Positions 10,267-21,895 of a DNA stretch of 39,706 nt are shown here, piece by piece. The notes beneath the pieces are model-generated. The model ran no database searches, was not told where the DNA came from, and saw only the letters and a list, made by a program, of their open reading frames with translations. Position 1 is the first letter of the stretch; each line of letters begins with the position of its first letter. Origin of the DNA: Haplomitrium mnioides (Eukaryota > Marchantiophyta > Haplomitriopsida > Calobryales). The position numbers and the translations under genes were made by a program. The DNA lies in NCBI GenBank assembly GCA_049999725.1, contig JBNGIS010034399.1, forward strand, positions 1 to 39,706. Direction: 5' to 3'.

Positions 10267-11049
10267 AAGCAATCGCTATCTACTAACAACCAAAGCTAAC
10301 ATCTTAAATTCTTTGTAAAAGACAATGAAGTAAGTATAATATCTTCCAACAATCCAAACCAACTTGTTAAATTTATTGTAAAAGACATTCAAGTTTAGTG
10401 TCTGCCAAAAACCAAAACCAACTTGTAAAATTCTTTCTAAAGAACATTCAAGTATTATATCTCCCAACAAAACAATCCAACTTGTTAAATTCTCTTACAA
10501 GACATTTGAGTATGATGTCTACCAACAACTCAAGCTAACTTGTTAAATTCCTTGTAAAGTAGAGTCAATTATGATGTCTGCCAACAACCCAAGCTAACTT
10601 GATAAATTAATTGTAGAGTAGAGTCAAGTATGATATCTACCAACAATCAAACTAACTTGTTAAATTCCTTGAAGAATAGAGACAAGCATGGTATCTACTT
10701 ACAACCCAAGCTAACTTTGTAAATTTATTGTAAAAGAAAATGAAGTATAATGTACTCTAACAACCCAAACCAACTTGTTAAGTTCTTTGTAGAAGATAGT
10801 CAAGTTTAATGTCTACCAACAATCCAAAACAACTTGTTAAATTCTTTGTCAAAAACATTCAAGCGATATATCTACCAACAATCAAAGCTAACTTGTCAAA
10901 TTCCTTGTAGAAGACGCTCTAGTATGATGTCTACCAACATCGGAAAAGAACGTGTTAAATTCCTTGTTGACTAATGTCAAGTATGGTATCTGCCAGCAAC
11001 CCAAGCTAATTTGCTAAATTACTTGTAAAGTAGAGTCAAGTTTAATATC
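10267..11049. repeat. 59 bp satellite array, block 1
   Basis: Tandem units of about 59 bp. A typical clean unit is 16095-16153 in block 2, with landmarks CTACCAACAACC, CTAACTTGTTAAATTCC and GAGTCAAGTATGAT. About 13 units fit here. A marked variant with GAAGTAAGTAT occurs at 10321 and again as GAAGTATAAT at 10736, a spacing of 415 bp or about seven units. The right edge is the 5 bp ATATC target duplication of element B. No coding potential. Confidence 0.95.
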
Positions 11050-11490
11050 TCTAAAAGAATTCAAGGACCAAATCCAAATGAGTAAGAACTCACAATGAAC
11101 TCTAATAGAGTTCTTCAACCAAATGCAACTTAAAGTCCAAGCTAAGACCAAGAGTGCAAGCAAAAGCAAAGCAACCAAAGAACCCAAGTGATTCGAGAGG
11201 AACTCCTAAATGAAGAGTGGGGCTATGAAGTCCTTCTATTTATACAAGAGAAGGAGATGCATCCCCCTTTCTTTCACTTATAAGTCACTTCCAATTTCAA
11301 CCCTAAAAGTGATCACTTACAAGTCACTTCTAATTTCAACCCTAAAAGTGAGTTATACTACTTCACTTAAAGTAACTTCAAAAGCAAGTAATCTTAAAAT
11401 GATTTCAACCCTAAAATTGGCCCTCTACCCCTTCCTTCACTCCTCTCTATTTTCTCATAAATAGCACAACATCATGCTTATTCTAGTTCA
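11050..11490 (-). repeat. 3' LTR of element B
   Basis: Read on the minus strand it begins TGAACTAGAATAAGCATG and ends in a mutated ...TTTTAGA next to the ATATC duplication. It is collinear with 15631-16032. A TATAAATAGAAG promoter box (minus strand) lies near 11233-11244. A 39 bp subrepeat is present twice (11276-11314, 11315-11353). Confidence 0.93.
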
Positions 11491-12850
11491 TAATTTCCGC
11501 ATTCTAATCAATGACATCCTCGTCATGACCGACAGTTTCAAATAGTTGAATAGTGTCTTGAGCATTCTCAAGGTTAGAACATGGCTCCCAAGTAGTATGA
11601 TGAAGTGGATATCCCTTCCACAAAACTTTACATTAAACATGAGTATGTTGCCTACACTTGAAGACTCGCTTAGCCAAAATATGGTCCACTTCATATTCTT
11701 CATTATCATCAAGAACAATAGACGAAGGAGGAATTTGAGCACAATTTGGAAAAAAAGATGGACTAGAAACAAAAGGCTTAAGTTTATATATATGGAACAT
11801 AGGATGAATCTTCATATGGAGAGGAAGATCAAGTTTGTACACGAAAAAAAAACTTGAGAAATTGAGAAAGAACCAATCCAAGTTGGAGACAACTTATGGA
11901 CCTAAGTACCTAAAGACAAAGGAAGATCATGAGTAGAAAACATAACTTTGTCACTTAAAATATAAAAAAAAATCACGAAAATGTTTATTGACATGCTTTT
12001 TCAGCCGATTTTGAGCAATAACAAGATGGTTTTGGACAATTTGCAAATGGAGATATTTGAGGCAAAAATATACAAAGACTTGAAACATTGGAAGAGGAAG
12101 GAGAAAGCAAACCATCGGGAACAAGAGGATGTTGACCATAATTAAGAAAGAGATGAGAAATCTAGTGCTTGTTTGGTTGAAGTTGTTGTATGCAAACTTC
12201 ACATCTCGTAGGAAACTATCCCAATATTTGTAATTTATGTTAATAAATGCTTGAAGCATATCCTCCACAATACAATTTGCACGTTTAAATTTCCCATTTG
12301 TTTCAGGATGATAAGCCATAGACATAGATAGTTTGGTACCCAAAAGTGTGAACAACTCTGGCCAAAACTTCCCACTAAATTGCGGACCCCTATCAAATAT
12401 TAACACATTTGGGATTCTATGATATTGAAAGACTATATCAAAGTAAATCTTTGCCAATTATGGAGCATCCACCGCATCCGCCATTGGTGCTAGATGAACT
12501 TGTTTGCTTAGCTTATCTATAAGCACGACAATGGCAGTAAACCCAAGAGGCGTAGTTGAAAGCAAAGTGACAAGATCCAAACTTACATGTTCATAGCAAG
12601 TAGTAGAAATTGGTAGTGGTTGAAGAAGGCCAGCTAGTTTTTGATTTGAAGCCTTATTTTGTTGACAACTTTAACAGTAACAACCAAAGCCACAAACATC
12701 TTTAGCTAAGTTTGACCATCACCAAGTGGGTTGAAGTAGCTCTATGGTCTTGTCTACCCCAACATGCCAATAGATTGGAATGTCATGTGCTTCTTGAAAA
12801 CGGGTCATTCAAAGTGCATCATCTTGTGGAACATATATTTGATGGTCTTG
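11491..12850 (-). pseudogene. pol: Element B integrase with C-terminal chromodomain
   Basis: On the minus strand a degenerate HHCC zinc-binding region lies at about 12850-12650 (one Cys pair still visible as SCQQNK). The core follows: first Asp in VVLIDKLSK (about 12530), second Asp in FDRGPQFS (about 12390). In the third motif, HPETNGKFKRAN, Lys stands where the catalytic Glu is expected. A C-terminal segment with MKIHPMFHIYKLKP is at about 11810. A chromodomain follows: YEVDHILAKR (about 11740-11700) and LWKGYP...TTWEP (about 11620-11590), then a helix to about 11530. Chromodomains of this class bind modified histone tails and bias insertion toward heterochromatin. Stops and a frame change separate the parts. 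Confidence 0.9.
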
Positions 12851-14400
12851 ATAGAGAATACCATCATGCATGAAAACAAACATGATGCTTACTACGGTTG
12901 ACCACCAAACGTACCCGAACAAGATTAAAGAAGGATTCTTCATGTAGTTTTTGTCAAAATCCGACACTTATTACTACATTAAGATGCAATATACTAACAT
13001 TTGCAACTTCCAATGTATTTAGTTGATGATTCGGTCTTTGTGAAAATGCATCAGAAATGGTATGGAACCTTCTTGGCTTGTACTCCAACTTGAAATCAAA
13101 AAGCTGTAGTTGATCTTCCCATAAAAAATAACAACTTGGCATATTTTCCAAGTGAATTGACTGCAGCAATGGCATGTGATGAGTGCACATAAGTATATGC
13201 TTTCTTAATAGATAGTGTCTCTAAATCTTGGTAGCATAAATCAGTGCCAATCGCTCCCTATCCTTTGTAGAATAATTTCTCTCTATTACATTTAGTCAAC
13301 ATCACATGAAGGCATTTAGATGAAGTCCATCCTCAAACTCTTGCTATAACATTGCTCTAACAACAAAATTAGAGGCATCAAAATCAACTATACAACTTGC
13401 ATTTGGGTCATTCAGCTATAGAGTTGGATGAGAAGACACCACATCTTTGAGTTGTTGAAATGCCTCGTGCTCTTTGGTCATTCATTGAAACTTTGCTTCC
13501 TTATCTAGTAGATCCATAAGCGGCACAACAATATAAACATAGTAATGGATAAATCTTTGATAAAAACTTGCAAATCTATTGAAAGCTCGAATATCATTTG
13601 CATCAGCTAGTGTTGGCTACTCTACAATAGCCTTAATTTTCTCTTCCTCCATGTTGATGCCATTTGTAGACACTTTACGTCTTAGGTAAGTCACCTCTTG
13701 CTTCAAAAACCCACACTTAGACTTCTTGCAATAAAACTTCCAATTGCGTAGTCTTTGCAATACTTCTTGAGATGATCACAATTCTCAACTTCACTTTTAC
13801 TAAAAATAAGGAAATCATCCAAGAACACCAACAATGACTTATCCTATAACCCATAAAAAACTTGATTCATTTGATCCACAAATATTGTCAGGGTATTAGT
13901 AAGGCCAAATGTAAGAACCTTCTATTCAAAATGCTCATGCCTTACACAAAATGATGTCTTTAGCACATCACTTGACTTGATAGGAATTTGCCAATAGCCG
14001 CTTCGAAGATCCAACTTGGAAAAGAATTGCGCACCACTCAATTGACTCAAGAAATCATCAATGCAAGGTAGAAGATAGGCATTCTTCACTGTTTGGTTGT
14101 TCAAGCCTCGATAATCTGTACAAAGTCGAAATCCAACATATTTCTTTGGTACAAAGAATACTGAAGCTCCCCAAAGCAAAGTTTTATATTAAATGAAATC
14201 CTTTTCAAGCAGATTTATCAAGTTTTTTCAAAGCTACTCTAGCTCCTGTGGTGATAGCCGATACATAAATCGATTATAAGGGGTACTTTCTGGTACCAAC
14301 TCAATCGGAAAAGACATTCCTTGATCATCTCATAACCCCTTTGGCAAATCCTCCAGAAACTCCTTCAAAATATCATCCATTAATGAGGTAAGCGTACTTT
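12851..14400 (-). pseudogene. pol: Element B reverse transcriptase and RNase H
   Basis: The minus-strand reverse transcriptase is readable from 14179 (FFVPKK, CTDYRGLNNQ, FSKLDLRSGYWQIPI) to 13922. There a TAG stands where element B' has TGG (Trp). The catalytic LVFLDDF motif near 13820 keeps both Asp residues. The thumb and connection region is heavily frameshifted. RNase H is recognised by collinearity with element D2, and its last part is open at 13190-12954 (LEYKPRRFHTISDAFSQRP). No intact frame joins these pieces. Confidence 0.87.
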
Positions 14401-14895
14401 TTCCTCCCTATTTACTCAAGTCCATGATAGGCTTGATCCAAACAACAAAGACATGCAACTCTTGCTCCACTGAATTAATATGTTGAATTGATTTAGGCTT
14501 CTTCACCAATGGTCTTGAACACTCACAAAAAAATTTCTTACCTTGTAAGGTAGCTTGAATCTGTTGTTGTGCCCAATCAAATTGAGCGGCTTGACCTTCA
14601 AGCCAAGGCAATTCTAAAATGATGTCATATTGTACAAGTGCAATAACAAATTGCATAGATTCTGCGTACTCTTTTCCAATCCTTAAAAAGAATGGATTTT
14701 AAGTGCAAAATACATCATCCTTTTGGCAATCGGCCATAATCACAACACTTTTCTTGATAGGCCTAGCTTTTTCTTTAATGATTTTAGCAAAAGGTAGTGA
14801 CATAAAATCTTGAGAACTTTTGTTATCCACCAACATTCTACAAGAGTGCTCCTCAATCATACCATCAAGATGGAACAATGTACTTCAAATTCTTG
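14401..14895 (-). pseudogene. pol: Element B protease and linker
   Basis: The minus-strand protease region begins near 14860 with MLVD followed by a mutated active site (Asn-Lys-Ser-Ser where Ser-Gly-x-x is expected) and MSLPF-like sequence. The second half is open at 14656-14408 (MQFVIALVQYDIILELPWLEGQ, then a Lys-rich linker to reverse transcriptase). YDIILGLPWL is the conserved C-terminal part of gypsy proteases (D2 reads this). Frame changes separate the halves. Confidence 0.83.
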
Positions 14896-15591
14896 TCAAA
14901 TTTTAATTCCATTAGAGCTTGTAAAGCTCTGAGTATGTTGTTTGAATATTTGAGAACGTGGCCTAACTTCTGTAGCGGTAAGTAATGAGTCATGCCGCTC
15001 CGTCATGCGCATTGCTTCTTCTAATTGGGCAGGCTCTCTTACTGTAGCTTCCATTCTCGTGTGAGGCTTCAATCTCCAAACAAAATGGTCTAGTGCTTCT
15101 TCTTCTTCTTCTCTTACATCAAGAATTTGCACAATTGTATCATAGAAATGTAAAACATAACTTCTCATTGTACCAAGTTGCTTCAATTCAGCAAATTGAT
15201 GTCTTGCTGTTTTTCAATCATTTACAAATCTAAATCTTGAAATCACCATTTTTTTGAACTTACACTAAGAAACAGTAGGAGCAACAAATCCTTGTTGTGC
15301 TTATTCTATTTGATACCTCCACCAAGTCTTTGCAACTTCTTTTAATTGATGTGCTCCAAACAAAATGTGTCGACCATCTTTTCTACTCTTTATAGCTTCA
15401 AAATATTGCTCACAATCAAATATAAAGCTCTCACATGCACTACCAACCATCTTTCCATCATATACTTTTGGCATTGGAAATTGCTCATAACTCTCTTCTT
15501 CTCGAAAAGTTGCTCTTTCTTTCATTCTCACTTCCAAAAGACGTGAAAGATGTTCAACCCATTGTTCTATCGCAACCTCTTGATTCTCCAT
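14896..15591 (-). pseudogene. gag: Element B gag
   Basis: The ATG at 15591-15589 opens MENQEVAIEQ, 27 bases past the primer-binding site. The N-terminal part has EHLSRLLEV and EESYEQFPMPK. The capsid centre reads FIFDCEQYFEA and TWWRYQ. After stops at 15303-15301 and two more between 15300 and 15190, the same frame resumes as LKQLGTMRSYV ... DHFVWRLKPHTR ... MTERHDSLL to 14896. No CCHC zinc knuckle is found between the end of gag and the protease, as in D2. Confidence 0.88.
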
Positions 15592-15617
15592 GCAACTCAC
15601 CACCAAAAAGAACCGTG

Positions 15618-15629
15618 GCTCTGATACCA
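15618..15629 (-). promoter_or_regulatory. Primer-binding site of element B (initiator Met tRNA)
   Basis: On the minus strand it reads TGGTATCAGAGC, an exact match to the plant initiator Met tRNA 3' complement. It lies one base after the LTR end. Confidence 0.95.
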
Positions 15630-15630
15630 A

Positions 15631-16032
15631 TGTAAAAGAACTCAATGACCAAATACAAATGATTAAAAACTCATAAAGAACTCTAATAGAGCTCTTTAAC
15701 CAAATGCAACTCTCAAGGTCCAAGCTAAGACCAAGAGTGCAAGCAAAAGCAAAGCAACCAAAGAACCCAAGTGATTTGAGAGAAACTCTAGAATGAGAAG
15801 TGGGGCTATAAAGCCCTTCTATTTATACAAGAGAAGGATGTGCATTCCCCCTTCCTTCACTTACAAGTCACTTCCAATTCAACCCTAAAAGTGACTTATA
15901 CCACTTCATTTAAAGTAACTTCAAAAGCAAGTAACCTTAAAATGATTCAAACCTAAAATTAACCTTCTACCACTTCCTTTGCTCCTCTCTATTTTCTTAT
16001 AAATAGCACAACATCACTGTTGTTCTATCACA
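15631..16032 (-). repeat. 5' LTR of element B
   Basis: On the minus strand it begins TGTGATAGAACAACAG and ends TTCTTTTACA, so it has TG...CA ends. TATAAATAGAAG (minus strand) near 15815-15825 is the likely promoter box. It is shorter than the 3' LTR because one copy of the 39 bp subrepeat is missing. Confidence 0.94.
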
Positions 16033-17851
16033 ATATCTACCAACAACCCAAGCTAACTTGCTAAATTACTTGTAGAGTAGAGTCAAGTGTGATGTCTACC
16101 AACAACAGAAACAAACTTGTTAAATTCCTTGTAGACTAGAGTCAAGTATGATGTCTACCAACAACCCAAGCTAACTTGCTAAAGGGTGACCCAAGTAGCT
16201 TGGGCATTGGTGATAACTTATCAAACTCCTTGTAAAAAGACAATCAAATATGATATCTACCAACAACCTATTAAATTTCCTCTAGAATCGAGTCAAGTAT
16301 GATATCTACAATGAGAGTTTTCTACCAACAACCAAAGTTAAGTTACTTGTTATATTCCTTATAGAGTAGTGTCAGGTATGATATCTACAACCAACTAAAG
16401 CTTACTTGGTAAATTCTTTGTAGAGTAGAGTGAAGTATGATAACTACCAACAACCGAAGCTAACTTGTTAAATTCCTTATGGAGTACAGTCAAGTATAAC
16501 ATCTACAACCAACCTAAGCAAGCTTGCTTAATTACTTGTATAGTACTGTCAAGTATGATATCTACAACAAACCAAAGCTAGCTTGTTAAATTTCTTGTAG
16601 AGTTGAGTCAAGTATGATACATACCAGAAACCAAAGCTAACTTGTTAAATTTCATATAGAGTAGAGTCAAGTATGATGTCTACCAACAACCTAACCTAAT
16701 TTGTCAAATCTTTGTAGAGTAGAGTCAAGTATGATATCTACCAACAACCCAAATAAACTTGCTAAATTACTTGTGGAGTAGAGTCAAGTGTCACATCTAC
16801 CAACAATCAAAACTAACTTGTGAAATTCTTTGTAGAGCAAAGTCAAGTATGATATCTACCAAAAACATAAGCTAGGCTTGTTTAATTCCTTGTAAAAGAC
16901 AATGAAGTAAGTATACTGTTCTCCAACAACCCAATGCAACTTGTGAAATTCCTTGCAAGAGACAATCAAGTTTAATATCTACCAACAATCCAAGCCAACT
17001 TGTTAAATTCCTTGTAGAAAACATTCAAGTATTATGTCTACCAACAACCTAAGCAAACCTATTAAATTCCTTGTAGAAAACATTGAAGTATAATGTCTAC
17101 CAACAACCAAAGCTAGTTTGTTGAACTCCTTGTAGAATACAATGAAGTATCATATCTAGTTGTAAAGTAGAGTCAAGTATGATATCTACCAACAACCCAA
17201 TCTAGCTTGCTAGATTTTTTTGTAGAGTAGAGTTAAACATGATGTTTACCAACAACAAAAACTAACTTGTAAAATTCCTTGTAGAATAGAGTCAAGTATC
17301 ATATATAGCAACAACCGGAGCTCACTTGTTAAATTCCTTTTAAAAGATAATGAAGTAAGTATGATGTATTCCAAAAAACCAAACCAACCTTCTAAATTCC
17401 TTGTAAACAAGATCAAGCTTAGTGTCTACCAATAACCCAAACCAACTTGTTAAATTCTTATAGAAAAAATTCAAGTATTACATCTACCAACAACCCAAGC
17501 TAATTTGTTAAATTTCTTGTAAAAGATGTTGAAGCATAATGTCTACCAACAAATCAAACTAACTTTTCAATTTATTTGTAGAGTAGATTCAAGCATGATA
17601 TCTACCAACATCCCAAACTAACTTGCTAAATTACTTGTATAATAGAGTCAAGTATGATGTCTACCAACAATCAAAGCTAACTTGTTAAACTCTTTCTAGA
17701 GTAGAAGCAAGTATGATATTTACCAACAAATGAAGTTAACTTGTTAAACTCCTTGTAAAAGACAATGAATATATGATGTCCTCTAACAACCTAAGCAAAC
17801 ATGTTAAATTCCTTGTAAAAGACAATCAAGTTTAATGTCTATCAAAAATCC
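16033..17851. repeat. 59 bp satellite array, block 2
   Basis: About 31 units continue the array interrupted by element B. Variant units carrying GAAGTAAGTAT or similar start at 16898, 17346 and 17761, each followed by units with CAAGTTTAATG-like and CATTCAAGTATTA-like ends, giving a period of 415-448 bp. Unit spacing is irregular near 16190-16215. The block ends with AATCC (17847-17851), the left target duplication of B'. Confidence 0.95.
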
Positions 17852-18263
17852 TCTAAAAGAACTCAAAGACCAATTTCCAAATGAGTAATAACTTCAAGAC
17901 AACTCTAATGGAGTTACACAGCTCAAAGCCAATAAGCAAACAGCCAAGAGTGCTAGCCAAAGCTAAGCAACCAAAGAGCTAAATTGAATTAAAAGAAACT
18001 CCAAAATGAGGAGTGGAGCTATAAAGCCCTTCTATTTATACAATAGAAGAGGGTGTCACCCCTTTTTCTTTACTTACAAGTCACTTCTAATTTCAACCCT
18101 AAATTGATCACTTAGAAGTCACTTCTAATTTCAACTCTAAAACTCTAAATGTAGCTACAAAGGCAAGTAATCTTATCTCAACCCTTAAAAATATTCTCTA
18201 CCACTTCCTTCAATCCTCTCTCTTTTCTTATAAATAGCACAACATCATGTTTGTACTATTACA
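17852..18263 (-). repeat. 3' LTR of element B'
   Basis: On the minus strand it begins TGTAATAGTACAAACATG, the family I LTR start, and ends in a mutated TTTTAGA tip. It is collinear with 31500-31914 and with the LTRs of B. TATAAATAGAAG-type box near 18030-18040. Confidence 0.92.
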
Positions 18264-19400
18264 TAATTCCCATCTTCTAATCAATGATGTCCTCATCATT
18301 GCCACAACTTTCAAGTATTTGAATAGCCTCTTGAGCATTCTCAAGATTCGAATAAGGTTCCCAAAGATAATCATGAATAGATAACATAGCTTGGTCATCT
18401 TAAACAAAAGAGCAATTACAACAACAACTATTGGCACATTGTTGTTGCCAATTTTGAGCAATAGTAAGATTGTTGCAAACATCTTGCAAAGAAGAAGATA
18501 AACCAGACAAAAAGGTAGAAATACTTGGAACATTGGAAGAAGAAGGAGAAAGAAAACCATAAAAAACAAGAGGATGTTGACTTGAATTAAAAAAGAAAGA
18601 AGAAAACCTTGTAATTTCTTGTTTAGAGTTGTTGTAGGCAAACTCCACACCCGACAAGAAAATATCTAAATCAGTGTTAATGAGCATTAATGAACACGCA
18701 AAGCATATCCTCCATAGTGCGATTAGTGTGCTCTGTTTGCTCATCTGTTTGAAGATGATAAGTAGTAGACATAAAGAGTTTGGCTTCAAAAATTTTGAGC
18801 AATTCAATGTAGGTCTCTATCAAATATTAGCTCATTGGGCATTCCATGATGATGGAAAACAATATCAAAGTCAATTTTTGCCAATTTTGGAGCATCTACT
18901 CTATCCACCGTTGATGTTAAGTGAATCTGCTTGTTGAGCTTGTCCACAAACACCACAATGGTAGTAAACCCACAAGGCATAGTTGGAAGTGAAGTGACAA
19001 GATTCAAACTTACACCTTCCCAATGAGCAATAAGAGTTGGTAGTGGCTGAAGAAGTCGCGCTAGTCTTTGATTTTAAGCTTTGTTTCGTTGACAACTTTT
19101 ATAAAAACAAACAATACTACAAACATCTCAAGCCAATGTAGGCCACCATCAAGTGGATTAGAGAAACTCTGTAGTTTTATCTACTCCAAAATGCTCAGAG
19201 ATGGAAATGTCATACGCTTCTTGTAAACAAGCCATTCGAAGCGCTTCTTGTAAACAACACATTCAAAGCATATTATCTTGTGGAACATGTATTTGATGGC
19301 TTCAATAGAGAATACTATCTAGAATGGAAAAAGAATGATACTCATTATTGTTTACAGCCAATTGTACTCAAACAAGACTAAAAAAACATTTTTTTTGTAG
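18264..19400 (-). pseudogene. pol: Element B' integrase and chromodomain remnant
   Basis: The core on the minus strand shows VVFVDKLNK (first Asp, about 18950), IFDRDLH (second Asp, about 18810) and, near 18740, a third motif QTDEQTEHTN that keeps the Glu. A 27 bp in-frame tandem duplication lies at 19215-19268, upstream of the zinc-binding region. The chromodomain region (about 18270-18420) is recognisable only by alignment to B. Several frameshifts are present. The 18228-18650 and 18400-18807 open stretches are pieces of the same gene in different frames. Confidence 0.82.
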
Positions 19401-20853
19401 TTTTTGACGATAACTCCTACTAGTTCTCTCATCTAAATGTAAGATACTAATGCTACCCACCTCCATTGTATTCACTCAATGATCTAGCCTTTGAGATCTT
19501 CTCATCAGTATTGGTGACTTGTCATATTTTCCAAATACATTGCTTGCAACAATGGCTTGTGATTTGTGCGCATTATGACAGGTCTTCCAAAAGACAATGT
19601 CTCCATACTTTGGTGGCATAAACCATTGCCAATTGCTCTTGATCTCTTGTAGAATAGTTTTTCTCTACCATATTTAATCAGTGTGACATGAAGTCAATTC
19701 AATGATGTCCATCCTCAAAATTTTGCTGCAAAACAGCTCCAATAGCAAAATTCAAGGCATCAAAATCAACTATACAATAGGTCTTTGGATCATATGGATG
19801 TAGAATAGAATGAGAAGAGACTACATCCTTGAGCTCTAGAAATGTCATTTTCTCTTTGTTGGTCCATTGAAACTTGACCTTCTTGCCTAGCAGATGTGTA
19901 AGTGGTGCAACAATATGCACATAATAATGAATGAATCATCAATAGAATCTTGCCAATCCATTGAAGGCTCTAATGTACTTTGCTTCTTATGGTATAAGAT
20001 ACTCTGTGATAACCTTAATTTTATCTTCTTCCATCTAAGTACCATCCACAGACACCTTGTACCTTAGGTAAGTAACCTCTTGCTTCCAAGATTCGCACTT
20101 GGATCTCTTGCAATAAAACTTCCAATTGCACAACCTTTGCAATACTTCTTTCAGATGACTCTAATGCTCATCTTCAATTTTGCTTAAAATAAGAATGTCA
20201 TCCAAGAATACCATAATTAACTTATCCAATAACCCATGAAACATTTGATAACTTTCATCTATAAATATAGTCGGAGTATTATTAAGACCAAATGTAAGGA
20301 CCTTCCACTAAAAATTCCCATACCTCGTGCAAAAAGTTGTCTTTGGCACATCACTTGGCTTGATAGGAATTCGCCAATAGCCACTTCAAAGATCCAGCTT
20401 GGAAAAGAATCGCGCGCCACTCAATTGATCCAACAAATCATCAATACGTGGTAAAAAATAAGCATTCTTTATTATTTGATTGTTCAAACCACGATAGTAA
20501 GTACAAAGACGATCTTTCTTTGGTGCAAAGAAAGAACCACTATAATAAATTAAAAAACCATCTTTCTTTGGTGCAAAAAATACTGATGCTCTTGAAAGCC
20601 AAGTACTATGTTGAATGAAATTCTTCTCAAGAAGATAGGCCAAGGTCTTGCGAAGCTCTTCCAACTTTGGTGGTGATAACCAATATATACGATGATTATC
20701 AAGAGTACTTTTTGGTATCAACTCAATCAAAAAAGGCATTCTATAATCATCTCGAAGTACATCTGAAAACTCCTTCAAAATATCATCAATCATTGAGGTC
20801 AGTATAGATTTCCCTTCCTCCATATTCAAGTCCATGATAGGCTTGATCCACAC
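19401..20853 (-). pseudogene. pol: Element B' reverse transcriptase and RNase H
   Basis: 20853-20386 on the minus strand reads from the linker ([30 protein letters not shown]) through FFAPKKDG to [11 protein letters not shown] and FSKLDL. A 48 bp in-frame duplication at 20513-20608 doubles the FFAPKKD segment. The catalytic FLDD is intact near 20200. RNase H is open at 19920-19699 (FQWTNKEK, CIVDFDALNFAIGAVLQQ), keeping the first catalytic Asp. The remainder to 19401 is frameshifted. Confidence 0.86.
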
Positions 20854-21247
20854 AACAAAGAGATAGGCAACTCTTTCTCCATCAAAGCATTATGCTGAAC
20901 TAATTTGGATCTCTTCACCAATGGTGTTGGATGTCTCAAAAAAATTTTCTTTCCTTGTAAAGTAACATGAATTTGTCATTTTTCCCAATCAACTTGAGCG
21001 GATGGATTTTCAAGCCAATGCGAGCTCAAAATAATGTCATATTGTACGCGTGCAATAATAAAATCCATAGATTCCTCATACTCTTTGCAAATCTTTGAAG
21101 AAATGGCTTGTGCAAGTGAAACACATCATGCTTTGGGCCATCAACCATAGTCATAAAACTTCCCTTGATAAACAAAGTTTTAGCTTTGATTTTCTTTGCA
21201 AAACGTAATAACATGAAATTTTCAGAGCTTCTTTAAACTACCAACAT
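20854..21247 (-). pseudogene. pol: Element B' protease, truncated
   Basis: Collinear with 14401-14840 of B and 34840-35231 of D2, with many stops. The active-site end is lost where element C joins at about 21247. The PR C-terminal motif and linker are recognisable; catalytic residues are not visible. Confidence 0.75.
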
Positions 21248-21895
21248 ACATACCTCTCTAAAGAGTGTGGATTACCTCTCTTTTGGAGAAGTACTAAAGA
21301 CCTTTTGGAGTAGTAGAATCTCCACTTTGCATTAACTCCAAAAGAGTTAAAACTCTTAATTTTTCATGAGTAAAGGATAGTGGATATCCCCTCCTTTATA
21401 AGTGAAGACAAGAAAATTTGACTTGATGTTATGGTAGCCAATGGATAAAGGAGTATTTTTACCTCTTAGAATTCCTCTATTGAATCCTTTTAATATTCGT
21501 GTGTTTAACATTGACAAACATTTCTTTTGTCAAATTTTAGTGTACAATTTTGGAGATGATTTTATGGTTGGTTTGATGGAATCAAGAGAGACTGTTATCT
21601 TACATGTAGTAAGTTATGGTGTTATATAGGAGTGTTTTATTTATGTTTGTTAGTAGACAGAAAATGGATTTCAACCAAGCTCCTCTAGAAGAGTTTAACT
21701 CCAAGTGTTATATTTCAATTAGAGTAATACCTAAGCAAATGCAATGAGATTTTCATGTTTGCAAGTTTGGAGAGAGGTTTTGTGATTTGATGCTAGCATC
21801 AACCAAGCCTTTTATTTAACCTATTTTGCATAAGTAGAATGTGTATGTATTTGCTTTGGTTTAAGTTATGGGTTGTTAACTTGTGACAGAAAACC
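21248..21895 (+). other. Element C leader, non-coding
   Basis: Collinear with 5720-6277 and 7284-7394 of element A. No coding sequence is recognised. The short ORF at 21441-21629 is chance. The left edge is a deletion or truncation junction with B' protease. Confidence 0.7.

Larger units (their letters stand above)
11050..16032 (-). mobile_element. Element B: Ty3/gypsy chromovirus, family I, complete ends
   Basis: The minus-strand order is 5' LTR (15631-16032), primer-binding site, gag, protease, reverse transcriptase, RNase H, integrase, chromodomain, 3' LTR (11050-11490). The identical 5 bp ATATC at 11045-11049 and 16033-16037 is the target-site duplication. Removing the element restores the phase of the 59 bp satellite. 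The element is about 4.98 kb. Stops and frame changes in every domain make it inactive. The two LTRs differ at many positions, so the insertion is old. Confidence 0.95.

Noticed and set aside
11210-11464. 84-residue ORF
   Set aside because: Lies entirely in the 3' LTR of element B and reads the 39 bp subrepeat on the non-coding strand.
11951-12457. A separate gene for the 168-residue minus-strand ORF
   Set aside because: It is the integrase core of element B, collinear with the same domain in B' and C.
15618-15629. Part of a tRNA gene
   Set aside because: Only the 12 bases of the primer-binding site match initiator Met tRNA; no cloverleaf surrounds it.
10267-17851. CRISPR-like array
   Set aside because: Units are contiguous 59 bp repeats without unique spacers, diverged along their whole length, in a plant retrotransposon setting.
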